A stretch of DNA of 64,000 nucleotides from Cylindrodendrum hubeiense (lineage: Eukaryota > Ascomycota > Sordariomycetes > Hypocreales > Nectriaceae). The stretch covers positions 1 to 64,000 of the forward strand of contig JAANBB010000193.1 in NCBI GenBank assembly GCA_014621425.1, given 5' to 3'. Both the position numbers and the translations under genes were made by a program. This document shows, piece by piece, positions 1 to 10,707 of the stretch. The notes under the pieces are model-generated. The model had not been told where the DNA came from and searched no databases. It worked only from the letters and a program-made list of their open reading frames with translations. Positions within the stretch are counted from its first letter, which is position 1. Each line of letters starts with the position of its first letter.

Positions 1-1488
1 GTGCCAGAGCGCCGCCTGGTCCGCCGTCCACTCCAAGGAGTGCAAGGTGCTGCGCCGCGTCGCCGACCAGGGCCGCCCCGGGTTGCCCACACCCGTGCGG
101 GCCGTTGTGCAGGCGCTGCTGAAGAGCAAGATTGGAAATGCGCTGCAGCTACTCGAGGGCAATGTCGAGGCCTGGAGGCAGAGTGGGCGGTGGGCGGACA
201 TGGAGATGATGGCCATGGGGGCGAGTGCCTTTGCGGGCCTGGGGACGACGCAGGAAAATGTTCAGAAGGCGGTTGGGCTACTATGCAAGGTACGGCTCAT
301 GGTACAACCCCCTGCACGCAAAATCAAGGCTCACCATCGAGATAGATCCAGACGAATGCGTTTCATAGATACGATGCAGACCTCGGCCAGGTGGGAATCT
401 TTCTGGAGCCTACACTCGCCATGGCCAACCACTCCTGCATCCCGAACGCCATGGTGCAATTCATTGGGAGGAAAGCAATCTTGAGGGCGGAATCACTGAT
501 CCAAGCCGGTGATGAGATTGAAATTTCGTATACAGGTATGTCTCTCGTCCGCGCATTCTCATAAATCATCCATTCTCATCTTAATCTAGATTATACATAT
601 CCGTTATCCAAGCGGAGAGAAGCGCTATCGCCGTACAACTTCACCTGCCAATGCCTCCGATGTACGAAAGACATGAACATATATCAGGTGTGCGCCCTCT
701 CTCCTAACATCGACTTGAACCTCGGAAGCCTGGTATTCGACCCATCCAAACTCCGGCGCCACCCGGCGACCACCAGCAACAGCAAAGCAGCGCTTGCAAA
801 CAAATACAGCGAGGATGCAGCCGAAATGATAGACTCCAAAGAAACGCCAAATATGCTTGATGAACGCCGAAGATATTTGCAAACCCAATATCGAAAATGT
901 CAGCCGCTTGTCCGCGAAGGCTTTTGGAGTGTATCACCGCTGCCCCAAGTGCTGACTGAGATATCCATCTACTACGCAGAGGAAGGCAATTTCGTGTACG
1001 CCTTGGCCATAGCATGTTATGTGGCCACATACTGCGACCCGTACCGATACGTGGCTCCCTTCCATCCTGTGAGAGCGAAGGGGCTGTTTTTGATCGGTAA
1101 GTTGCTTGCCAACACGGCAGCGGATACGGCAGCCTTGAGCGCTTCCGTCCAGGCCATGGTGTCCAAAGGGAACTTCGACCAGAAGGGCCTCCAGACTCTC
1201 CAAGAAATCGACCAAGTATCGTTGTGTCAGATGCTGCTCTTTATGGTTCTCCAACAAACGCCCGCAGGCTATGCCGCGGAATGGGAGCTCTCCGTCTCCG
1301 CAAGAGAGATGTTGAACGACATCAACCAGCTGCCGGGGCGGGACCAGGAACTGTCACTCATCAATGCTTGGAGACAAAACCCCAGCAGTGACCAGTCTCG
1401 GGCATTCTTCGAGTATGCTGTTCTCAAGCAGATCGATGCTTTGGCAAGCCTGGGCCATGAGGTTCTCGTGACGGACTTCGGCGCTTAG
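1..1488 (+). CDS. SET and MYND domain protein, 5' end missing
   Basis: Partial gene running in from the left edge. The reading frame starts at base 2, and 458 codons are visible in three exons: 2-289, 346-535 and 590-1488. The introns of 56 and 54 bp have GT-AG ends and restore one frame. The first residues ([15 protein letters not shown]) look like the last part of a MYND zinc finger. Exon 2 carries the SET signature NHSCIPNA followed by GDEIEISYT, and exon 3 opens with [13 protein letters not shown] and the post-SET cysteines CQCLRC. This order (MYND inside a split SET, then a helical C-terminal half) is that of SMYD proteins, which are protein lysine methyltransferases or their relatives. 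The substrate cannot be told from sequence. The N-terminal part of the SET domain lies outside the window. The stop is only 41 bp from the stop of the facing gene. Confidence 0.88.
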
Positions 1489-1529
1489 GATGGAAAGTTT
1501 AAGTATGACTGAGAAGACAAATTTCAGTC

Positions 1530-2758
1530 TCAGTTATCTTTGGCTCCCGTTCCCTCTTCAACATGGTGCTTTTTTTCTCCAAATATCCCCGAGGACCTTC
1601 GGGCTGGGCGGCTCAAAAAGCCGCTTCTCTTAATCGCACTGGCTGTGGGAGAGGAGTGTTGTGAACTGGTGAGTTCCGGTGTCACTGCCACGCGTTTCGG
1701 GGGGTTGCTGATGGAATCGTCGTCACCGTCTCTCAGTAAGGATGACCGTTTGAGGCTGGTCCTTCCACCGTACTGGAAGTTGTTTGCGGAGACGGGTACA
1801 ACGCGGCGATTTAGTTCGGCCCTAAGCTGCTCGACGTCTCCTTTCAACGATGAGAGCTCTGACGCAAATCCTTTAGCTGTGTCGATGGCTTCCCGCGCAA
1901 CTTGTTTGGTCTTTTCTAGTTCCTCTCTGAGGCGCAGGTTTCCATCCTTTAATTGGTCGAGTTCTGCCTTGGTCTTAGATGGCTCGTCTTGGACAGCTGT
2001 AGCCTGCTTCTTCCGCCGCTCATCTCCAGCAGTGCGCACAGCGCGAAGCTCCTCATGAAGCTGGGCGACTTCTCGCTCAACATAAGAAAGGACGGACCGG
2101 AAGGCGGATGCTACTTCAGAGTCTAGTTCAAACTCAAGCTGGGCATCTTCGACAGGCTCGACGTCTGATGTCTGCCTCTGGCGCTTTTGGCGATGGGCGG
2201 GCTGAGGAGAGTGGAGAGATTGGCCCCGAGTTGGAGAGGAAATGTGCTCGTCTCCATTTACCGTAGTGTCGACTACCCAGGGAAGAGACTTCTGAATCTT
2301 GGGCTCAACCCTGCGACGTCCGTCGACGGTTGATTTGATGGTGACTGATTTGACGAGGAAGATGTATTGTCCACTGTGAAGACTTAGTTATGATAGGCCA
2401 TTAATAAGAGTTTTCCGAGGCAACCTACTCATACAGAACGTGATTGGCGGTACTCTTTAGACACTGTGTGCCAAGTGGTGCACTACATGAGGAGCATGCG
2501 ATGTCTTGAAGCTTGCTTTTTCGGTACGTTCGTCAGTGTGTGTTTGAGTGGTTCTTCCGGGAACACGACTTACCAGCCTCCCACCACGGTGTCCGCTGCT
2601 CCGATCCGCACGGAGCCCACGTTTGATATCTCGAGGTCCGGGTCGTCGTTGGAGTCAGAGACCTGAGCAAGATACTTGTCGCCGATCCGGATCCAGAGAT
2701 TGGCGACGATGCCCAACTTGACACCGCACCTGGCGCACTTGACGGCGGCGACGGCCAT
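1530..2758 (-). CDS. Mis18/Yippee-domain protein with C-terminal coiled coil, probable kinetochore factor
   Basis: Three exons on the minus strand: 2758-2574, 2515-2429 and 2373-1530. The introns are 58 and 55 bp, and the spliced product is 371 aa. Residues about 6-110 form a zinc-binding Yippee-like fold: CARC near the N-terminus, then after the first intron CSSC in KLQDIACSSC, followed by LGTQC and QYIFLVKSV. This two-CxxC arrangement is typical of Mis18 proteins, which load CENP-A at centromeres, and of Yippee/cereblon relatives. The C-terminal half has long charged heptad stretches (roughly residues 190-280) predicted to coil, then a basic Ser-rich tail. A coiled coil after the domain favours Mis18 over Yippee, but the protein is longer than the fission-yeast one. 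The chosen ATG is the first in frame that precedes CARC; an upstream exon cannot be excluded. The assignment to Mis18 is inference from layout. Confidence 0.72.
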
Positions 2759-3250
2759 GGCTTGGGACAGGGGAAGGCAAATATGTAGAGGAACAAGTCT
2801 GGAAGGGAAGCGAGAGATTTGACGTAGCTCTCCAAGCAAGGATACGGCATCCCACCAATTAATGTGTGTCGTGGACAAGGCGGTCACGGTCCTGACTGTC
2901 GTCTGTGCTATGGGGATGCGTCGCGTCACAGGCCAAAAGCGCGTAAAGAGCTTCATGGTCGATTGCAGGGGTGTCGTCGTGTTAATTGGCCAGGAGGTGG
3001 CCAGGAGGTGGCAGCGGCCAGCCTTCCAACGGCAAGATCCACCCTGGAAGGCAGGGTACCTACCCACCCAAGGTTCTTGCGGTACGTACCGCTTGCATGC
3101 AGCCAGCCTTGAAGTTTTCCTTCAAGCGCAATAAGTGCAGCGCAGGCCCTTGCATCTACAACCTCGCCTTTCTCAAGCAACTTCGCTCGCCGTATACTGC
3201 CCACTTTGTTGACGGTGCGCATTGATCGCACTCGTTTCTCGGCAGTCGCC
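2759..3250. other. intergenic region between divergent Mis18-like and Rex1 genes
   Basis: About 490 bp between two start codons on opposite strands, so it probably holds both promoters and leaders. I see a short duplicated GCCAGGAGGTG near 2989-3009 but no clear TATA box or known site. Short open frames here have no recognisable content. Confidence 0.5.
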
Positions 3251-5402
3251 ATGGGTAAGAAGTCAAGAAAACATACAAAACGCACCTCCGAACATGCCCT
3301 TACCGTCCTAGGAAACCCTTCCGCCGAAGCTGGCGCCCACGTCACTTCTGGAGAGCCTCAAGATGCCTCCCCGCGAGCGGAACAGCCCGCTGAGGCCAAG
3401 CCCCAGGCCGCAGAGGCCCAGGCTACCGAGACGGAGCCCAAGGGTCAGAGCGACAGCAGCCTCAAGCGCGCAATGCCCCACGACGCCGACGACGATGAAG
3501 GATGGCAGGTCGTGACTCGACCCAACAAGAAGCACAAGAAGGTGCCCAAGCCTGGGAAGAATTACCCGACCATCGCCTTCTCCCCGAATGCGCGCCTGCA
3601 ATCCAAGATCAACCTCGCCAACCTCCGCGACCTCGTCACCTACATCTTCGCCGACGGCCCAGGCCCTCAATGGGTCGGCATCACCCATCGCCCCGCCTTC
3701 CGAAAGATCGTTACCATCATGTTGCCTGGCCTTGAGGAGGCCATGTTCAAGGCTTCCGTCGACTTCTCCAACTACAACAACGACGTGCTCCCCGTGGAAA
3801 GCTCGGATTCATCATCTCCGGACGACTATTATCCCCGGCCGCTGAAGAAAGAGTCACTCCCCGAGGCATTGCAACCCTTCGCAGACATGTTCCCGCATCT
3901 CTGGCCCGTCAAAACCCCGGGCGATGACAGGCATGGCAAGATGCACTCTCCCTTAACCGCGTTTCTCACCGCACCCACCCCCAAGGACAAAAACAAAAAG
4001 GGCGGCGTCAAGCCTGCATCCGACCCCCAAGGATGGAAAAATGAGAGGACTCGCATCACCGAATTCATCTGCACAGTCGACGAGCTCGCCGATAATGGCT
4101 ATCTCATCCACCCAGCCCTGCTCGATGGCCCGCAAAAGGAGCAATTCGTGGTTCCCGAGGGATGGGTTGTCACAAAAGTGGACAAACTGGAGGATGGAGA
4201 CGTGCCCGAGAAGGATATCCAGCAAGGCAGCGTCACAGCAGGCCGGGAAGTCTTGGCGCTGGACTGCGAGATGTGCATGACCGGCGAGAGTGAATTCTCC
4301 CTGACCCGCATCAGCATCGTAGACTGGTCTGGCGAAGTGGTTCTCGACGAGCTAGTCAAGCCTGATAAGCCCATTACCGACTACGTCACTCAATATTCCG
4401 GCATCACAGAAGAGATGCTGGCTCCTGTAACGACTACGCTCCGCGATATTCAGAACAAGCTTCTCGAAATATTGCACCCCAAAACTATCATGGTCGGACA
4501 CTCCTTGGAATCAGACACCAAGGCCCTTCGACTCTCTCACCCATTCATCGTCGACACTTCCATCGTCTACCCTCACCCTCGAGGACCCCCCCTCAAATCT
4601 TCTCTCAAGTATCTCGCACAGAAGTACCTGTCTCGAGAAATTCAAAAGGGCGGCTCCAGCGGACACAACAGTATCGAAGACTCCAAGACCTGTCTCGATC
4701 TTATCAAGCAGAAGTGCGAGAAGGGCAAGGCTTGGGGGACTTCCGACGCTCAGGGCGAGAATCTCTTCCGCAGGTTGGCGCGGGCAGGCACTGCCTACAA
4801 GGCTCAAGGCGGAGAGGTTGGTGGCCTCGAGGTTGGAAAGACCAGCGCTGCCATCGACTGGGGTGACCCTTCTAAGGGCGCGCGCCGGCGCGACGTATCA
4901 GCTTGGATGCAGGACAGATGAGGATGTGACAAACAACGTGATCAGAGCCGTCAAGGGCGACGACGACGGCCTGGAGATCCGCGGTGGAGGCGTCGACTTT
5001 GTGTGGGCGCGGATGCGAGAGCTCGAGGCCCTCCAGGGCTGGTGGAACCGCAACCGCGTGGACAACTCATCCAGCGACGGTGGCCCTCCTCAGGACGATA
5101 CCGATGGCTCCGGCGAGCACAAGTCAGCGCTGGAGCAGGCCCTGGTACGCCTCACCGAGCGTCTCACCCGCATCCACGCATCTCTCCCGCCATGCACCGC
5201 CTTCATCATCTACAGCGGCTCCGGCGACCCGCGCGAGATGGCCCGCCTCCAGCAGGTCCAGGCCCAGTGGCGCAAAGAGTACAATACGCCCGGCAAGAAA
5301 TGGGACGAGCTGAGCGTCAAGTGGACCGACGTCGAAGAGCAGGCCCTCAAGGCGGCGGCGCGCAAGGCCCGGTCCGGCATCGGCTTTGTCAATGTGAAAT
5401 GA
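3251..5402 (+). CDS. rex1: RNA exonuclease Rex1/Rnh70-type (DEDDh), with apparent frameshift near 4880
   Basis: Nuclear 3'-5' RNA exonuclease of the Rex1 family, which trims 5S rRNA, tRNA and snRNA precursors in yeast. The start is the ATG at 3251 (MGKKSRKHTKR, a basic nuclear-type N-terminus). The exonuclease domain has all five DEDDh residues: ALDCEM (about residues 335-340), GHSLESDTKAL and GHNSIEDSKTC. The first frame runs to a TGA at 4919-4921. The conserved C-terminal part (EDVTNNVIRAVKGDDDGLEI through the end at 5402) lies in the next frame. The switch must occur in the GC run at 4876-4892. No plausible intron joins the two frames, because every candidate is under 40 bp. With one base removed the protein would be 716 aa; without it, 556 aa with the catalytic domain intact. 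The shift is a sequencing error, a real mutation or recoding. Confidence 0.85.
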
Positions 5403-6279
5403 GAGAGCGAAAGGGGGTGCGTTGCTAGTCTCCAACGACGGCTTGATTGGAGAGGGCTTGCTTGAATGCGTTGAGAGAAGACTATTCTGGCTATATATAA
5501 AAAAAACTACGTGTTGAGAGAGATAGCTTGGTGAGCTTAGCTCCAGGTTATGATACCCATAAGCAGCTGAAGGAAGTGTTGGACCTATATTACGAGACAC
5601 AGAGACGAACCTGGGAATAAGTGGAATGAAAAACACCGGTCAAGATTATATAAGATTACAGGGCATCTCATTACTACTCATCGACATCTGTCAGACGTGA
5701 AACTATGAACCCCCTCCCTCCTTGGGGGAACAACATCCGACTCTGCCACATGCCCAAGCTCATCAGCAAGGGAGCCCAAATCCCACGTAAACGATCCCAA
5801 CCATCGCTGTGCTGTGCTGTGCTGTGCTTTCCATTGCCTTCTCCTTTCCTCCGAAATCCCTTCCCTATTGCCCAGCTTTTTGTTACGCCAACGCTAGTAT
5901 GGACATTCTTAAACCGCCCACCAGAGAAAAGTTTCAAAACAATAACCCAGAATAAAAACAAACGCCTGATCCATCCTGTCCTCCATAACCGAGACCCAAG
6001 ATTTCTGCGACGGCCGTGATCCTGACCAAAAGACGCTTTTGCCTCGCATGGGAGTGGTGCGAGTTGTGGTGCAAACGTGCGTGCATGTTGTGTGTAGTTC
6101 TATACATCGTGTACATGGCGGCCACCCAAAAGACAAAAGAAAACATTATACTGCTACCCGCTTCGGGTGCAATTCGAGTGGTAGATAGGTGGTGGTGGTT
6201 GAGATAGGAAAGGGCCTGTCCCTAAACAGGTTGTGTAGCATGCTGGTTTATTCAGACATGGTTTGGTGTTGATGTAGCC
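5403..6279. other. convergent intergenic region (3' ends of Rex1 and the TRP-like gene)
   Basis: About 880 bp between two stop codons. It is relatively AT-rich, with TATATATAAAAAAAA-like stretches near 5500 that suit 3' ends. It contains a short 5-bp tandem (GCTGT, about four copies) at 5806-5825. I see no gene here. Confidence 0.5.
5806..5828 (+). repeat. GCTGT short tandem repeat
   Basis: Four direct copies of the 5-bp unit GCTGT followed by a degenerate copy, in the convergent 3' region of Rex1 and the TRP-like gene. It is a microsatellite with no visible function. Confidence 0.8.
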
Positions 6280-9200
6280 TTATGTTCGTGGCCGAGGAGG
6301 ATCATCCACTACCAATTCGGCGGAGCTGCCCAGGAGGTCAACCTCACGGTGTAAAGGGTCGACCCTGCTGATGCCATGGTGTGGCACCCTCCCGAAGCTG
6401 GCAGGCCGCTCTCCGCCTTGGAGATCCACCTGGGTGAATTCGCCAGGGAATTCCATGGACGAGTTGGAGGAGAGCCGCTTCTGAGATCCCGTGCGCTCAA
6501 ACGGGAGACGAGACGATGCGGACAAGGTGGCGCGATGTCGGTTAGAGTGCTGGCTAACAGAATCGGAATCCCTCATATGCTTGTCGAGCGAGAGGTTAGA
6601 CCCATGCATGGTGAGGGTCAGCGACGGTGCGCGGTTGTGCTGTCGTTCGTGACTTCCAGAAGCCCGCTTAGAGCTCTTGCGCGGAATATCAGGAAGATCC
6701 ATATCAGCAGCGATCTGGCGGAGCGCGGCATTTTGAGGTTTCTTCGACAAGGTCCGGTTTGGCTCCCTTGGAAGCCTGTCTTCGTCGCCGAAGGGGCGAG
6801 GTGCCCGCTCGGCAACAGGGCTTTCGGGCTCGGAGTCCTGCGGGTCACCATTGTCGTCGAGTAGGTCGCCCTCGTGATGTCTCGGTGAGCGCTTGGGAGG
6901 TTCATCTTCGTCGTCCGAATCGATAGGGCCGTTACGCAGCACACCCATGGCCACGGGAATGCCTTCGGGCGGTGCCTCGCGGTTAAAACCCCCGTTCCTT
7001 GCCATCATGGCAGGTGCCCTTGCGCTTCTCACGACTTCAAAGCCCTTGCCCTTTTCCTTGGTCTTAGCACCGAACATGGTCCGCAACCATCCTGACGCCG
7101 TGGCGACAGGCCCTGTGGGATCCGCCGGGCCAGTTCCCAGCCTCCTCCCAGTCCCGTCTGCGTTCAGAGCCGGACCGCGAATGCCATAGTAAAAGTCGAC
7201 TTCACGGGTCGCGTAGTCGGGGCGGTTCGGGGGGAAACTGAGCTGAGACTGTGCACCAGGAGGAGCTGGGGTTGCACCGCGGGAGATCTCGGCGCCCATG
7301 TCCGCTGACTCGGCAGGGGTTCCGGCTCCAGTCTGGCTAAATCTTTTGTTCTCCGCGTTGACGGAACCGGGAGCCTTGTCCGAGTGTATCGATTCGTTGA
7401 ACGTCTCACGGCGACGTCGCGGTGGTCGATAGTAGTACGGTCCTGGGGCATCTATAGCATCGGGAACCGATGCAGAAGGATGGTGGCGCGCGGCGGTGGG
7501 CGAAGGGAGGAAGGAGAATGTACTCGCCTCACCGGGCGTGTCTGGCATGTAGGAGCTGTTACTGTCCATATTACGCGGCATGCCAGTGTAGGCGTCAATG
7601 CTGTCGAGCGCCGAGCTCTGTCTGTGATGCGCAAGCATTCCACCCAGGCTTGCACCAGACTCGCTTCGCACTCTCCCGCTCGGCATGGCATATCCAGACT
7701 TGCCGCTATCGTCGGCATCCAGCATCGCAGCGGTAGACAACTGGCTTGCTCGCGATGGCCCGGCGCGATGCGTGACCCGACGTGACAGCTGTCGCATGCC
7801 GAAGATCTTGGACAATCCTCCTCGGGTTTGTCCCTGCATGTCGTCTCCGCCCGCACCCAGCATTCGCGCGACAACTTCGACAATCGTCTGGAGGGCGTTG
7901 AGAAAGAAGCCGAAAATCAGAGCCACGCCGTGGACCCCCAAGATGACGTAACCAATCCATCCCTTTTGCCCCTCGGTGACGCCCAAGGAGGGCAAAAATG
8001 CAACCATCAACAAGATAGTGATGAGTCGCAGCGAGCAAAAGAGGGTGTGGTAAGCGTTCATCGACGTTGCAGACTGAAATGGCCGGAAGGCATGAATGGT
8101 GAGAATTTGGATGACCTCGCAGATGGCAAGAAGCACCACCTGTGCAATACCGCTTGGTTGAACGGCGCCAATAGCGATGCCCCGTATGAAGGTGACGAGA
8201 ACCGGAATAAGGGCATAAGCAGCCGCCTCGTCGGAATACGTGTTGTACAATGGACCATACAATAGTACGGTCGGGAGGTCGTCGTAGAGAAACGACTTGG
8301 GCCGCGTCTTGATGATCAGGTAAAAGAGGTAGCAGGCAAATACAATCAGGAGAACGATGGTAACGACGGCAAGGCCGACGGTTGAGGCAGGCGACTTGCC
8401 TGCGACCACCAACTGAAAGCACGAGAGGGCCACGATGGGTAGCAGAAAGAAGATGAAGACGATGCGGACAACATTGCCCACGGAGAAGGGGATATTCTTG
8501 GCGCGCAGGTCTTCCTCGGGGGTGTTTCTGATTTTGCGGTAGAGCCACTGCAAGATGAATCCGACCTGGATGAGGACAGTGACGCTCGCGATACAGACAC
8601 ACAGCCAGATCATCATCCCCGCCCAAACATCCTCGACCTCAGCCATGCCGACCAGCTGGCCGATCTCCTGCAGTCCGTAAGTGGCATTGGTGACATAGAT
8701 GCCATCAACAACATTCTGCCATGAGTCGGCTCCTGCAACGAAGCTCTCATTGAACATGAGGGTTGACCAGGCCATCTGGCTTACGATGGGCTGGTAGAAG
8801 CCCGGGTAGTCGAGAGTGAGCCCACCGGTCAAGGCCACGAATTGAATATACTGCAAACAGTCGCCAAAGCCGGGAGTGATTAATCGGAGCAGGTCCGCAT
8901 CACGGCCGTAATTCGAGGTCCAGTGGAAAATGTCGGACGAACCCCAGGGGCTATAAATGGCGGAAAGAAGTACGGCAAATCCCGTAAACATGAGAATGAT
9001 GAGGGGCAGGACCTTGAGAATCCACGCCTTGCCGCCGAGATCGGGTGTGATGATTGCGGATATGCATCCAATGTCCGTGGCGTCGGCATTGCCATATTTG
9101 ATGAGGAAGTTGGCGTCAATGGAGCCGAACGCATAAGAGGAAAACATATCGTGGGTTACATTAATCGAGGGCAAGCCATAAGGAAGCAACCTAGTTCGGC

Positions 9201-9776
9201 AAAGTATTAGTCGTCGTTTCTTTATACATGCATTCACCATGGGTTGGAACGAACGGAAGGGGAAACATACATGTCCGAAGTGTTGAAGACGGGAGACAAT
9301 GGACAAGAGCCGTTTGTCAACCCATTCACGCAGAAATCCACGCGATCTCCCCACGGCTCGTAGGATAAGAAGTTCAGCTTATGAAAAAGTGTCGTGGCGC
9401 TAGAATCGGGGCTAGAGGTCTGGATGATCTTGCCGTCGGTCTCGTTGTCGTTGGTCCAGTGCGCGCTCCCTGCGGGTGGAAGGTCGGCGCCATCTATGGA
9501 GCCTGTTACATTCCCCCAAACGATAACCCGGAGGTTATGGCTGTCGTTTTTGGTGTCGAAGACGGCATCGATTTCGTAGGGGAGCCATTGTAGGTTATGG
9601 CTGTCGCTGCGGCGATAAGATTCGTCGAGGCAGTTCTGAATAGGGATTCGGACGGCGGTGGCGGGGGAGATGGCGAGTACAGCGAGGAAAACAACAAGGA
9701 CGAGGTTCGTGGAGAGTCGTGATACGGTAGATAGTTGAGGGAGCCATGCCCTTCGTCTAGAGCTTGTGTCGCCCAT
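6280..9776 (-). CDS. TRP-like channel / flavin-carrier family membrane protein with ML-like domain
   Basis: Two exons, 9776-9271 and 9190-6280, joined by an 80-bp intron, encode 1138 aa. The ATG at 9776 (MGDTSSRRRAWLP) precedes a signal peptide ending near ISPATAV. A luminal ML-like domain follows to about residue 205, with paired cysteines (QNCLDES, DFCVNG, GSCPL, GCISA) and many N-glycosylation sequons. About eight or nine membrane segments follow between residues 220 and 560. The remaining 570 residues form a hydrophilic, Ser/Pro/Arg-rich cytoplasmic tail. This layout is that of fungal Flc/Pkd2/Spray proteins, which act in calcium homeostasis, ER or plasma-membrane flavin transport and cell-wall integrity. 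The tail is long even for this family, and its repeated acidic/Ser patches suggest phosphorylation. An upstream in-frame ATG at 10001 would add a low-complexity His/Arg/Pro stretch before the signal peptide, so I reject it. Confidence 0.88.
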
Positions 9777-10660
9777 GGTCGAGCGTGGACGGCGCTGGGG
9801 AGGCGCAGCGGTGGAGGATGGAGGAGAATCTACGGTAGTAGCGAGTGTCGTGGGCGCCGAGCCAGATTTAGAGATCGAGGGGTGTGCCGCACATGGCCTC
9901 GCGGGCTGGTTCTGACGCAGGTGATTATCGTGATCGTGGGGGAGGTGGTTACGACAATGGTGATGGTCAAGCGGGCGCGCACCACCAGCGCTGGGACGCA
10001 TGTTTCGAGCCCGATCGGAAGCTAGGAGAAAAGCAATGGGGGGGCTAGCGAAGCCGAAGCTGCAGGCGGAGAGGGAGCCTTGCGAAGGCTGGGTCGGCGG
10101 AGAGAGCTGAAGGAGGCGGGTCGGCGGAAGGATTCAGGCGGCGGGCATCTTGCTGGAGTGGTCGGCCGCTGGGAGGGATGGCAGCAAGCGAGGGACGTCA
10201 GAGTCTCGGGTGGTGAGGCGGGATGGCTTCGGGGGGCCGGTGGGCGCAAAGGGGCGGGACGGAAAGAAGGACGGGAGGGGCGAAGCGAAGGAGGAGGATA
10301 GGAAAGAGAAGAGTACGATAGAGCAGAGAGCAGGAGGGAGAGGAGGAGAGGAAGAAGGAAGGTGACAAAAACGAGAGTCGAGATACGAAATCAAACCCCG
10401 GCCGTCGAGAGTGGGCGTGGGAGCGTGTGAGTGGGCGTCGGGTGTGTGTGTGTGCCTTGCTTCCCTGGCTTCCCTGGCGTGGATAAGGAAGGAAAAGAAG
10501 ACGGCCGGGCTAAGGAAGTAATAAGCAGAGCGAGCCTCCGGCCGAAGGCGCCACGGAAGGATACCCACTGGCTGATACGGACGGCCGTGGCTTGCCCGCT
10601 GTCGCTGCTCGCTGCGCTGCACTGCCTGGAAGGCTGGAACCGCCTAAATTTAATAGAACC
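9777..10660. other. probable long pyrimidine-rich leader and promoter of the TRP-like gene
   Basis: Read on the minus strand, 10020-10640 is strongly C/T-rich (the plus strand is almost all purine around 10230-10370), a composition common in long fungal 5' leaders. No domain is recognisable in the short open frames. Confidence 0.4.
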
Positions 10661-10672
10661 CCCTCCCCCAGA

Positions 10673-10707
10673 GCCTGTAGCCTGTAGCCCGTAGCCCGTA
10701 GCCCGTC
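10673..10707 (+). repeat. 7-bp tandem repeat (GCCYGTA)
   Basis: Five copies of a 7-bp unit, two GCCTGTA then GCCCGTA copies and a degenerate last copy, in the region upstream of the TRP-like gene. Confidence 0.85.
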
